DNA from: Syntrophomonas sp.
GTDB lineage: Bacteria; Bacillota; Syntrophomonadia; Syntrophomonadales; Syntrophomonadaceae
Assembly (NCBI GenBank): GCA_003444615.1
Contig: DLUN01000143.1
Coordinates: 1-15,404, forward strand
Length of the DNA: 15,404 bases
Direction of reading: 5' to 3'
Shown here: in pieces, positions 6,813 through 13,754 of the stretch
Position numbering within the stretch: the stretch's first letter is position 1
Layout: the number at the start of each line of letters is the position of its first letter
The notes under the pieces: generated by a model
Seen by the model: the letters and a program-made list of their open reading frames with translations, nothing else
Told to the model about the DNA's origin: nothing
Database searches by the model: none
Translations under genes and position numbers: made by a program

Positions 6813-7259
6813 TTACGCCATGGCCCGATGGTCCTGAGAAGGGAAACAACGCAATAGCCGAACGCTTGTCCCTTTGCCTGGCTCACTGACTACGTCCATT
6901 TCGTCCATGAAAGAGCGCATAAAGGTAAATCCCAGCCCCATACGGGATGGATCACTGGAATAAGTGGGTTCCATGGCTTGGTCAATGTTTTCAATGCCTC
7001 GGCCATAATCTTTAATAATGATCTCCAAGCTGTTGTTTTCCAATATACTGACTACCACTTCAATGGTTTGGCTGGGATCATTATTATAACCATGAATAAT
7101 ACTGTTAGAGACTGCTTCAGATACTACTAGTTTTATTTCTTCAATATCCTCCAAGGTACAATCCAATTGAGAAGCAAAGGCACCCACACATGACCGGGCA
7201 AAGGACACGTTTTCCGGCAGACTGCTGAACTCTAAGCGAACATAATTCTTAACATTCAT
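6813..7259 (-). CDS. spoIIAB: SpoIIAB, anti-sigma-F factor and serine kinase
   Basis: 148 residues from ATG 7259. GHKL ATPase motifs are intact: N box SEAVSNSIIHGY (Glu48 catalytic, Asn52 for Mg), G1 box KDYGRGIEN (Asp84, Gly86, Gly88) and G2 box MGLGFTFMRSFMD (about 107-119). The protein binds sigma-F and phosphorylates SpoIIAA on serine; ADP/ATP and SpoIIAA state decide which partner it holds. It lies 34 nt after spoIIAA and 12 nt before sigF. ATG 7259 is preferred over the in-frame TTG 7265 because MNVKNYVRLEF aligns with the Bacillus MKNEMHLEF. The strong GGGGAGG (7287-7293) is 27 nt away, but a perfect hairpin lies in between (see separate entry), so initiation may use a folded leader. 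Confidence 0.96.
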   Translation of the reverse strand: MNVKNYVRLEFSSLPENVSFARSCVGAFASQLDCTLEDIEEIKLVVSEAVSNSIIHGYNNDPSQTIEVVVSILENNSLEIIIKDYGRGIENIDQAMEPTYSSDPSRMGLGFTFMRSFMDEMDVVSEPGKGTSVRLLRCFPSQDHRAMA

Positions 7260-7266
7260 GCGCAAT

Positions 7267-7293
7267 TCCAGCCCAGGGCTGGACCACCTCCCC
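7267..7293 (-). promoter_or_regulatory. spoIIAB: Hairpin-bridged ribosome binding site of spoIIAB
   Basis: Minus strand: GGGGAGG (7287-7293), then 3 nt, then TCCAGCCCTGGGCTGGA (7267-7283), a perfect inverted repeat with 8-nt arms around one base (7 bp with a 3-nt loop when folded), then 7 nt to ATG 7259. Linear spacing is 27 nt, too long for normal initiation. With the hairpin looped out it is 10 nt. Looped-out spacers of this kind are known from a few phage and bacterial genes. The structure is seen; its function is inferred. Confidence 0.5.
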
Positions 7294-7632
7294 TTAATTA
7301 CTGACTACATCTTTTTCGCTCCTATACAAAGGTACCAGCTTGTTTATTCCCGAAAAGAGAAGTATCTTTTCCACCGACGGGCTAGCTCCTACGATATAAA
7401 TTCTCCCCTGCTGAGCACTTACCTTTTTATATCGGCCGATAATCAAACCCAGCCCCGAACTGTCAATAAATGATACCTTTTCAAGATTTAAGACGAGAGT
7501 ATTAATGCTGTTGCTGTCCAGTCTATAATCTATTTCCTGACGCAGTTGATCGGTGACCAGCATATCCAACTCCCCGGAGATACGTACTACCAGAGTATTA
7601 CGCACCTGTTTGAAATCTGCTTTCACCTGCAT
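7294..7632 (-). CDS. spoIIAA: SpoIIAA, anti-anti-sigma-F factor
   Basis: 112-residue single STAS domain. The phosphorylation motif FIDSSGLG places Ser58 at the same number as the regulatory serine of Bacillus SpoIIAA. Other family marks are RISGELDML near the N terminus and VLNLEKVSFIDSSG before the site. Unphosphorylated SpoIIAA pulls SpoIIAB off sigma-F; SpoIIAB phosphorylates it and the phosphatase SpoIIE, not in this window, reactivates it in the forespore. ATG 7632 has a good AGGAGG ribosome site. It follows dacF by 90 nt, a gap with a sigma-H-like promoter, so the three spoIIA genes can be transcribed apart from dacF, as in Bacillus. Confidence 0.97.
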   Translation of the reverse strand: MQVKADFKQVRNTLVVRISGELDMLVTDQLRQEIDYRLDSNSINTLVLNLEKVSFIDSSGLGLIIGRYKKVSAQQGRIYIVGASPSVEKILLFSGINKLVPLYRSEKDVVSN

Positions 7633-7679
7633 ATCTCCTCCTAAAAACAGTTATTATGGTTACTCTAAATGTGTGCTAA

Positions 7680-7709
7680 GCTTTCTACAAGGCGGAGATA
7701 TTTACCTTC
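7680..7709 (-). promoter_or_regulatory. Candidate sigma-H promoter of spoIIAA-spoIIAB-sigF
   Basis: Minus strand: GAAGGTAAA (7701-7709), 12 nt, GTAGAAAGC (7680-7688). The Bacillus sigma-H pattern is RNAGGAWWW, about 12 nt, RNNGAATWW; the -35 differs at one position and the -10 keeps GAA but lacks the following T and the A/T pair. Sigma-H control of spoIIA before septation is established in Bacillus, which supports the position but not the exact bases. Confidence 0.4.
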
Positions 7710-7722
7710 CACAAAATTCCAT

Positions 7723-8868
7723 CTACAATAGATAGGTTTCGGCAAGCATCTTCAATATTTCCTTTAGAAAACCCCCTTTAGGAACATCGGAAGCAGCAAC
7801 TAGATTTACCTCTTTTACCAGGTTGCCATCATCATAGACCCTCATTTCCCCCAGTTTCTGGCCTTTCTCTACCGGCGCATTGACGTAGTTTTGAAGTCGT
7901 TTTTCAGTAGTAATTTTCTTTTCCTGGCCTTTTTCCACAATAGCACCTACATCATCTTCCGCTATAACTTCTACACTATCCCCTATTCCTTTGCCAACCT
8001 GAACAACGCCGCAAACACTTCCCCGGCTGAAAAAGCTTTTATAAGCATACTTGGCAAAACCATAATTGAACAGTTTCATCATGTCACGATGGTTGCCATG
8101 CTGCTTGGGAGAAGCCATCACTGCCCCAATTAATCGTAACCCATCTCTTTTGGCGGTAGCTGTTAAACAGTATTTGGCTTCATTAGTCCAACCGGTCTTA
8201 AATCCATCGGTGCCTTCATACCACCACAATAGTTTATTGGTATTAAAAAGCTTAAATTCGCCCTGGCGTAAGTTGTACTCTTTAATAGAACAGTATTCCA
8301 GTATTTTGGTATATTGTAAGGCATAACGAGCCATAACTGCCATATCATAGGCACTGGTATAATGGTTTTCCGCGGGCAGGCCATAGGAATTTACGAAATG
8401 GGTGTTTTTTAGTCCTAGCATTTTAGCCTGCTTATTCATACGGTCCACGAAATTCTTATGAGTACCTTCCAAATGTTCGGCTACCGCTACGCTAGCATCA
8501 TTGGCAGAACCTACCGCAATGGCAATCATCATGTCTTCGAAAGTCATTTCTTCGCCCGGTTCCAAATATATTTGTGACCCTCCCATTTTCCAGGCCTCTT
8601 CACTGGTTATTACCTTGTCTTTAACACTCACTTTGCCTTCTTCCAAGTCCTGGGCTGCCAGAATCATAGTCATCAGCTTGGTCATACTGGCGGGCGGAAG
8701 CCGTTTATGCTCATTCTTAGCCAACAAAACCTTGCCAGAGTCCGCATCCATAAGCACGTAGGATTCAGCTTCCACCTCCACCTGTTCAGCCTGTACTGGA
8801 CTCACTGCGACCAGAGTCAGCATAAACAAGCACAACAATATCCAGACCGTTCTTTTCCTGGGCTGCAT
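7723..8868 (-). CDS. dacF: DacF, sporulation D-alanyl-D-alanine carboxypeptidase
   Basis: 381 residues. An N-terminal signal peptide (basic RKR, then IL-rich core, cleavage likely after VQA near 28) sends the enzyme across the membrane. The penicillin-binding fold has all three active-site motifs: SMTK (Ser61, Lys64), SAN (121-123) and KTG (224-226). A C-terminal PBP5-like beta domain follows (about 275-355), and the final 20 residues look like an amphipathic anchor. It trims the terminal D-Ala of peptidoglycan stem peptides; in Bacillus the forespore-made DacF regulates cross-linking of the spore wall. It sits directly upstream of spoIIAA as in Bacillus. The start is ATG 8868 (adjacent in-frame TTG 8871), with GGGGAGG at 8879-8885. 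Confidence 0.94.
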   Translation of the reverse strand: MQPRKRTVWILLCLFMLTLVAVSPVQAEQVEVEAESYVLMDADSGKVLLAKNEHKRLPPASMTKLMTMILAAQDLEEGKVSVKDKVITSEEAWKMGGSQIYLEPGEEMTFEDMMIAIAVGSANDASVAVAEHLEGTHKNFVDRMNKQAKMLGLKNTHFVNSYGLPAENHYTSAYDMAVMARYALQYTKILEYCSIKEYNLRQGEFKLFNTNKLLWWYEGTDGFKTGWTNEAKYCLTATAKRDGLRLIGAVMASPKQHGNHRDMMKLFNYGFAKYAYKSFFSRGSVCGVVQVGKGIGDSVEVIAEDDVGAIVEKGQEKKITTEKRLQNYVNAPVEKGQKLGEMRVYDDGNLVKEVNLVAASDVPKGGFLKEILKMLAETYLL

Positions 8869-8902
8869 CAAGACTGCACCTCCCCGATTTTTCTACTTTT
8901 TA

Positions 8903-8932
8903 GATTATATTTGCGGGATGCAGAGTTTATTC
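8903..8932 (-). promoter_or_regulatory. Candidate forespore (sigma-F/sigma-G) promoter of dacF
   Basis: Minus strand: GAATA (8928-8932), 18 nt, TATAATC (8903-8909). The -35 fits the sigma-G GMATA and the spacer is the expected 18; the -10 matches CATNHTA at 5 of 7. It can also be read as a sigma-A TATAAT lacking a good -35. In Bacillus, dacF is transcribed by forespore sigma factors and reads into spoIIA. Confidence 0.4.
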
Positions 8933-8947
8933 CAGGCAGATACAGCG

Positions 8948-8975
8948 GAAAACGCCCGTGACAACACGGGCGTTT
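8948..8975 (-). terminator. Intrinsic terminator after the chemoreceptor gene
   Basis: AAACGCCCGTG (8950-8960) and CACGGGCGTTT (8965-8975) pair perfectly over 11 bp around a 4-nt loop. On the minus strand the stem ends in TTTT, after the stop at 9010. The symmetrical A/T ends allow action in both directions. It isolates dacF from the mcp transcript. Confidence 0.85.
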
Positions 8976-9009
8976 CAGTGGTTTAACTAGATTTTATTTG
9001 AGTGAGATT

Positions 9010-10524
9010 TTATGAAGGTGTCGCTGACAGCTGTATGCCGCTCATCATTTCATTCAACTTACGAGTATTTTCCTGCATCTGCTGGGCTACAGCCTCGATA
9101 ATATCAGCCGCCTGTGAGGCCTGCTCACTATCGGCCGCAATTTCACGGGTCTGGGCTGTAGTATGTTCAATGGTCATAACAGTTGATTCAATACCCTTGA
9201 CGATTTCCTGGGTGGATTCAGCCAAGGCAAGAAAGTTGGAGTGCAGCAGCTGGGTTAAATTATGTATGGATTCACCATCGCTTTTATAAGCTTGTCCAAC
9301 ATCCTCCAGAATCTTCTGATCTCTGGTCACATCTTCACTGATAAACTGCAGCAGGTTGTTGCACTGATCAATCAGATGATGCATGGCCTGATAAACCTGC
9401 TGGTTCATACCCTGTATATGCTGAACTGTAACCGCTGATTTGTCAGCCAGGGCGCCAACTTCCTGGGCAACAACGGCAAATCCTCTGCCGTGCTCCCCAG
9501 CCCGGGCTGCTTCTATAGCGGCGTTTAATGCCAACAGATTGGTTTGATTAGCCAACTCTGATATTTGCTCAGCTAGCCCCGATATTTCCTCTACTGCTCT
9601 GCTGTCGGCAATAGCCTGAGTAACTTCTTTTTGAATGTTTTCATACAGCTGCATAGTTGCCTGGCGGGACTGTTCAGCTCGTTTCAGTATTTCCTCAGTC
9701 CTCTGGTCAATCTGCTCGGCTTCAGCTTCAGCCTTATCTATTTCCTGCTGAATAGTACCTAACATTGCGTCTACTTCTTCACTGGAAGAGTAGATTTGCT
9801 GGGCGGCAGCAGATAGTTCTTCCATATCACTGGCTATGGAACTTGTTTGATTTGATATGTTCTCCATGAAGGCGGTTATATCTTTACTTTTAGCCGCCAG
9901 GTCCTCGCTGATACTCAGGATTGAACCCGAATGGGCTGAAACATTAGTCAGTGTCTCACCCAATACAGAGGTAAGCTCATCAGCTTCAGCCTGCTTGGCT
10001 GCGGTTAGGGTAATAAGCTGACTGGCTCTGTGCACTAAAAACATTGCTATAATGGCGGCTACAACAAACAACATAGGACTGAAAAGCCAGAATGAAACAG
10101 GGTAATTAATTAGATAGGAATCTTGGACCAGCACAAAACCCAGTGCATTAAAAAGCAAAGTAGTAACTACATAAAAGGCTACCAATCTTAGGTTGTAATA
10201 CATTGCTGCGGCAATTAGGATAATGAAGGGAAGGAGAACTACTCCGCGATTGGCTTTATCCAAAACAATGAATACTGCGGTGATGAAAGCGGACATAAAC
10301 AATATATAAAGATATTTCTGAAGGTGTTTGTATTTTCCTTTGCTAAGCAAACGGGCTAGTAGTGCTGCCACTACCCCCAGTAGAATACTGGCACTTTTGG
10401 TTACAGGTACATGCAGTAATAAAACTGTCAACGGGAAAAAAGCTATCGATGCCAGGGAAAAAACATAGAACAACCTGTTGTTTACCTGTTGTTCATGTTC
10501 CAGTAAAATTGCAGATTGCTGCAC
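9010..10524 (-). CDS. Methyl-accepting chemotaxis protein with six-helix membrane domain
   Basis: About 504 residues from GTG 10524. Six hydrophobic segments occupy roughly residues 20-170, with only short loops, so no periplasmic ligand domain is present. A coiled-coil cytoplasmic domain follows directly, with no recognisable HAMP. The signalling tip is canonical: [20 protein letters not shown] and [20 protein letters not shown] (about residues 325-365), the site that contacts CheA and CheW; the usual Arg of EVRxLA is Gly here. Possibly it senses a membrane-associated signal such as redox state. ATG 10554 is in frame but poorly served; GTG 10524 has GGGAGG (10534-10539) 9 nt upstream and is preferred. 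It lies 56 nt after the VOC gene, probably co-transcribed, and ends at a strong terminator. No che genes are in view. Confidence 0.92.
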   Translation of the reverse strand: MQQSAILLEHEQQVNNRLFYVFSLASIAFFPLTVLLLHVPVTKSASILLGVVAALLARLLSKGKYKHLQKYLYILFMSAFITAVFIVLDKANRGVVLLPFIILIAAAMYYNLRLVAFYVVTTLLFNALGFVLVQDSYLINYPVSFWLFSPMLFVVAAIIAMFLVHRASQLITLTAAKQAEADELTSVLGETLTNVSAHSGSILSISEDLAAKSKDITAFMENISNQTSSIASDMEELSAAAQQIYSSSEEVDAMLGTIQQEIDKAEAEAEQIDQRTEEILKRAEQSRQATMQLYENIQKEVTQAIADSRAVEEISGLAEQISELANQTNLLALNAAIEAARAGEHGRGFAVVAQEVGALADKSAVTVQHIQGMNQQVYQAMHHLIDQCNNLLQFISEDVTRDQKILEDVGQAYKSDGESIHNLTQLLHSNFLALAESTQEIVKGIESTVMTIEHTTAQTREIAADSEQASQAADIIEAVAQQMQENTRKLNEMMSGIQLSATPS

Positions 10525-10533
10525 TAACCCTCG

Positions 10534-10539
10534 CCTCCC
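10534..10539 (-). promoter_or_regulatory. Shine-Dalgarno that decides the chemoreceptor start
   Basis: GGGAGG on the minus strand, 9 nt before GTG 10524 and inside the longer frame that begins at ATG 10554. That ATG has only AGGA some 17 nt away, so initiation at the GTG is favoured. Confidence 0.6.
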
Positions 10540-10580
10540 ACTGAGCTCATGCACTTATACCGTCTGATCCTATGGAGGGG

Positions 10581-10946
10581 TTACTCCAAAAACTGAATTA
10601 ACTGAAGGCGAATCCCCTGGGGATCTTCAATGAAAGCGATCTTACGGTCAGGCCTGAATTGGGAGGGGGGTACCAAGAAGGTTACCTGTTCCTGCTGCAA
10701 CCTGTCGGCCAATGCCTCCAAATCCTCGACGGCCAGAGCAATATGCCCGATACCATTATCATAGGGGTTTTTCCCTGGGGTGCGGGATGGCTCGATCTCT
10801 ATCTTAATGGTTCCATCACCCACGAAGTAGTAATTGACCCCGCCCAGATTAATGGTTTCCTCCTGTTCAAATCCCAGTACTCTGGTGTAGAAGTCGAGAG
10901 CCTTCTCAACATCCGGCACACAAATTCCCACATGATGAATACGCAT
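10581..10946 (-). CDS. VOC-fold (glyoxalase/bleomycin resistance/dioxygenase) family protein
   Basis: 121 residues forming the two paired beta-alpha-beta-beta-beta modules of the vicinal oxygen chelate fold. Module 1 starts RIHHVGICVPDVEKALDFYTRVLGF; module 2 starts IGHIALAVEDLEALADRL. Candidate metal ligands are His5 (HHVG), Glu50 or Glu52 (IKIEIEP) and His68 (GHIAL). The fourth position, normally Glu in DPxGNxIEL, is Gln115 (DPQGIRLQL), so metal binding may be altered. The reaction is unknown; methylmalonyl-CoA epimerase, lactoylglutathione lyase and fosfomycin/bleomycin-type proteins share the fold, and none is clearly favoured. ATG 10946 has an AGGAGG ribosome site. The gene follows dsrN by 59 nt without a visible terminator and precedes the chemoreceptor, so the three may be one transcript. 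Confidence 0.85.
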   Translation of the reverse strand: MRIHHVGICVPDVEKALDFYTRVLGFEQEETINLGGVNYYFVGDGTIKIEIEPSRTPGKNPYDNGIGHIALAVEDLEALADRLQQEQVTFLVPPSQFRPDRKIAFIEDPQGIRLQLIQFLE

Positions 10947-11005
10947 AATCTTGCCTCCTATCTCCTCAATAGTTCTAGCTAGTCAGCACGCCTTTATATA
11001 AACCG

Positions 11006-12409
11006 TCACACCCCGCTGCCAAGGCTGGTTTCACCTGTACAACCCCATGCCAGGCCGCGCGCCTTGGCCACAAAGTTAACGGCCCATTCCGGATGAGCCC
11101 CAGCATAAATATGACTATAGGACGCAATTACATTTCTATGAATAATGCCATCTATTTTCCCGTTGAGGCCAAAGCCCCTCTGCACCTGATAGATGTGCTG
11201 AAGTTCTGAAGGACTGTAGTTTATGATCTGGGAATGATGGAATTCATGACCCCGTACTACCGTACCTACTGAAAAAAGATAATTAGGAGCAATGGTGCTC
11301 ATGGCTGAATAACCATGGCCTTTGGGTTTAACTGACATTTGCGTATCACAGGGCAGGACACCGCACATGTCAAAACTGCGCCCCTCATAGTGTAATTTTC
11401 TAGCTAAATACATTAAACCGCCGCATTCAGCATAAACCGGCAGTCCTGTAACCACTGCCTTTCGAATCGATGTTCGCATAGCAGTGTTTTGTTCCAGCTC
11501 AGTCCCGAAAATTTCAGGAAAGCCGCCGCCAATATACAAACCGTCAATAGCAGGCAGGCTTTCATCCCTTAAACTGTCGATATAAACCAAATCAGCTCCT
11601 GCCCGGTTCAAGGCCTCCAGGTTTTCAGGATAATAAAAGCTAAATACTTTATCACGGATGACTCCAATTCTAACCTTTTTAATTGATTCTGGATCTTCAT
11701 GATCTCCATGTTCAATTACTGGCAAAGATCCGGCACTTCCCGCTATGCGCAAAACCGCCTCCAGATCAATGGAATCAGCCACGGTTCGCCGCAGATATTC
11801 CATTATCTCGTAGTTTCTTTTCATTTCCCCGGCTGGAACCAAACCCAAATGACGATCTGCGATTACCAGGTTTTTTTGTTTGGGAATGGCGCCCACCACC
11901 TGTATCCCCGTGTAATTCTCAATGGATTTCCTAAGCATTTCTTCGTGACGTGAACGGGCGACTTTATTTAATATAACACCAGCGATTTCAGTACCCTCTT
12001 CAAAATTCTGAAATCCCCGTACCAGTGCAGCCGCACTTCTGGTCATACGCGTTGCATCAACTATTAAAATTACCGGGGCTTTAACAGCGCGGGCTACCGC
12101 AGCAGTACTGTCGCTTCCCTCGAAATCCAGACCATCATAGAGGCCCATGGCCCCTTCTATTACAGCTATGTCAGCATTAGCGCAGCTGGCATAAAAATGC
12201 TGTGCCAGGTTTTCATGGTTCATAAAATACAGATCCAGATTCCGGCACTCTCTGCCCGCTACCAGGCTGAGCCAACTGGGATCAATAAAATCCGGCCCCT
12301 TCTTAAAGGGCTGTACAATCAGACCTTTTTGGCGCAGCGCAAGAATTAGTCCCAGTGTTACCGTAGTTTTACCTGAGCGCCCATGAGGTGCCCCTATGGC
12401 TACTCTCAT
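11006..12409 (-). CDS. dsrN: CbiA/CobB-type cobyrinate a,c-diamide synthase family, probably the siroheme amidase DsrN
   Basis: 467 residues in two domains. The N-terminal ATPase (1 to about 200) has the P-loop APHGRSGKTT (7-16), KKGPDFIDP (36-44) and EGAMGLYDG (85-93). The C-terminal class I glutamine amidotransferase domain (about 246-450) has IGGGFPEIF, the nucleophile AECGG with Cys329, and the GHEFHHS signature (387-393). The family uses ATP and glutamine to amidate carboxylates of a tetrapyrrole. DsrN homologues next to dissimilatory sulfite reductase genes are held to make the siroheme amide cofactor. Here dsrC and dsrP lie close by and no cobalamin genes are in view, so DsrN is favoured over CbiA; family assignment alone is near certain. 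ATG 12409 has AAGGTGAG upstream. A palindromic operator candidate lies 42 nt upstream. Confidence 0.85.
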   Translation of the reverse strand: MRVAIGAPHGRSGKTTVTLGLILALRQKGLIVQPFKKGPDFIDPSWLSLVAGRECRNLDLYFMNHENLAQHFYASCANADIAVIEGAMGLYDGLDFEGSDSTAAVARAVKAPVILIVDATRMTRSAAALVRGFQNFEEGTEIAGVILNKVARSRHEEMLRKSIENYTGIQVVGAIPKQKNLVIADRHLGLVPAGEMKRNYEIMEYLRRTVADSIDLEAVLRIAGSAGSLPVIEHGDHEDPESIKKVRIGVIRDKVFSFYYPENLEALNRAGADLVYIDSLRDESLPAIDGLYIGGGFPEIFGTELEQNTAMRTSIRKAVVTGLPVYAECGGLMYLARKLHYEGRSFDMCGVLPCDTQMSVKPKGHGYSAMSTIAPNYLFSVGTVVRGHEFHHSQIINYSPSELQHIYQVQRGFGLNGKIDGIIHRNVIASYSHIYAGAHPEWAVNFVAKARGLAWGCTGETSLGSGV

Positions 12410-12450
12410 TATCTCACCTTATATATACAAAATAGTTCTTGCTGAATCGT

Positions 12451-12467
12451 TAACATTATTACTGTTA
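12451..12467. promoter_or_regulatory. Candidate operator upstream of dsrN
   Basis: TAACA-N7-TGTTA, a perfect 5-bp dyad over 17 bp (TAACATTATTACTGTTA on the plus strand), 41 nt upstream of the dsrN start. It is of a size bound by dimeric regulators; the neighbouring LysR protein is one possible binder. No convincing -35/-10 pair was found here. Confidence 0.35.
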
Positions 12468-12588
12468 TGGGAGGAATATATCCAGTTTCAATGTAGCATC
12501 CACCTCACTCTGAGTAAAATAGAATAATATTATCGTTGCTATAATCGCTGACATATGATGGAAATAATGTCATTGTGGCCAGCAAAAG
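12468..12588. other. Non-coding stretch between dsrN and lysR
   Basis: AT-rich, no ORF with a ribosome site longer than a few codons on either strand. It probably holds the dsrN promoter, but no clear sigma-A pair is visible: TTGAAA at about 12486-12491 on the minus strand lacks a matching -10. Confidence 0.4.
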
Positions 12589-12614
12589 GGGGAGGTTTTA
12601 CCCTTGACCTCCCC
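12584..12614 (-). terminator. Intrinsic terminator after the lysR gene
   Basis: Minus strand GGGGAGGT (12607-12614) pairs with ACCTCCCC (12589-12596) over 8 bp around a 10-nt loop, followed by CTTTT. It lies 40 nt beyond the stop at 12655 and separates lysR from dsrN. Confidence 0.7.
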
Positions 12615-12654
12615 TCTGTGCCATTTATGTTTTATTATAATTTCATACAAGTAT

Positions 12655-13614
12655 TTACCGGCTTAGAAACTCGGATGCAAAATCCCCGCCCACACAGTCC
12701 ATATGCAGAGCCTTTTCCAGCATATCCTTATTATGAAGGAAATCAATCAGGAAGTGTTCTTCCTTGGTTTTAGCGTTATTAGCATTGGTTAGAATGTTCA
12801 AAGGACGTCCCATGTAACAATCCTTAATCTTAATCGCCTTGAGGATCTTTTCTTCATTTTCCTTGCGAACCGTTAGGGCAGAGATGATAGTTACACCTAA
12901 ACCGGCAGCTACCACATTCTTAATGGACTGGGTACTGCCCAATTCCATAGTGATATTGAAATCTGATAACTTGAACCCTTTTTCTGCAAAAAAGAGTTCG
13001 ATTACCTTGCGAGTGCCCGACCCCACTTCTCTGAGGATCAATTTCGCTTTGGTAAGCTCATTTAAAGTTATACTGCCTTTTTGAGCCCATGGGTGATGAT
13101 AGGGTACTACTACCACTAACTCATCATGCCAAAAATTCTCAACTACCAAATCCTTGTTTTCAGGTATGGGGCCTTCTACCAGGGCGATACGATACTTTCT
13201 TTCCAGTATGTCCCTGGCAATAGTCTCTGTATTGGCTATAGTAACCTTAAAATCGATATCCGGTCTTATCATATACAAACAGGCTAAAATATTAGGAAGA
13301 ACATATTCACCTATGGTCAAAGTCGCCCCTATTTCCACCTCGCCACCGTGATCCTCAGCCAGTTCATTAATCTCTTCCTGGACTCTGGTTAACATATCCA
13401 GCATTTTACATACATAATCGTAGAAAATGTGTCCCGCCTTAGTTAAAGTAACTCCTTTATTACTGCGATTAAAAAACTTGGCTCCATAGTAATTTTCAAT
13501 GTTTTGTATTTGCAGACTAACCGCCGGTTGGCTGATGTGCAGCTGCTTTGCGGCCATAGTTATATTCTTGGTTTCCGCAACAGCTTTGAAAACAATAAAT
13601 TCCTGTTGGTACAC
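12655..13614 (-). CDS. LysR-type transcriptional regulator
   Basis: About 319 residues from GTG 13614. The winged helix-turn-helix is at 3-60 (FIVFKAVAETKNITMAAKQL, HISQPAVSLQIQNIE and FFNRSNKGVTLTKAG). The effector-binding domain (about 85-300) has the usual periplasmic-binding-like strands, for example VEIGATLTIGEYVLPNIL and LILREVGSGTRKVIE. It resembles the CysL/CysB-like branch and the regulators of sulfur, nitrogen and carbon assimilation, but the ligand cannot be read. TTG 13635 is the furthest in-frame start but has no ribosome site; GTG 13614 follows AAGGCGG and gives the N-terminal MYQQEFIVFKAVAET, typical of LysR proteins. It has its own extended -10 promoter and terminator, placed between dsrC and dsrN, so it may control the dsr genes. 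Confidence 0.92.
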   Translation of the reverse strand: MYQQEFIVFKAVAETKNITMAAKQLHISQPAVSLQIQNIENYYGAKFFNRSNKGVTLTKAGHIFYDYVCKMLDMLTRVQEEINELAEDHGGEVEIGATLTIGEYVLPNILACLYMIRPDIDFKVTIANTETIARDILERKYRIALVEGPIPENKDLVVENFWHDELVVVVPYHHPWAQKGSITLNELTKAKLILREVGSGTRKVIELFFAEKGFKLSDFNITMELGSTQSIKNVVAAGLGVTIISALTVRKENEEKILKAIKIKDCYMGRPLNILTNANNAKTKEEHFLIDFLHNKDMLEKALHMDCVGGDFASEFLSR

Positions 13615-13664
13615 GCCATCTTCCGCCTTTTGCAAATTAATTTTTCATTCAATCTGCCTATAAT

Positions 13665-13673
13665 ATTATACCA
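13665..13673 (-). promoter_or_regulatory. Extended -10 promoter of the lysR gene
   Basis: Minus strand TGGTATAAT: a perfect TATAAT preceded by TG one base upstream. The -35 position has no good TTGACA match, as is common for extended -10 promoters. Transcription would start near 13658, giving a leader of about 44 nt to GTG 13614. The flanking TATAATATTATA palindrome could be an autoregulatory site. Confidence 0.55.
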
Positions 13674-13710
13674 TATATAACAGCCTGGACGTTTCTCCAT
13701 TAATAGTAAG

Positions 13711-13742
13711 AAACAGCGGACCTGTCAAAAGGTCCGCCGTTT
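13711..13742 (-). terminator. Intrinsic terminator after dsrC
   Basis: AAACGGCGGACC and GGTCCGCTGTTT pair over 12 bp with one G-U, around an 8-nt loop, ending in TTTCTT on the minus strand. It lies 12 nt beyond the dsrC stop (13755) and closes the dsrO-dsrP-dsrC transcript. Confidence 0.85.
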
Positions 13743-13754
13743 CAATTAATGGTA

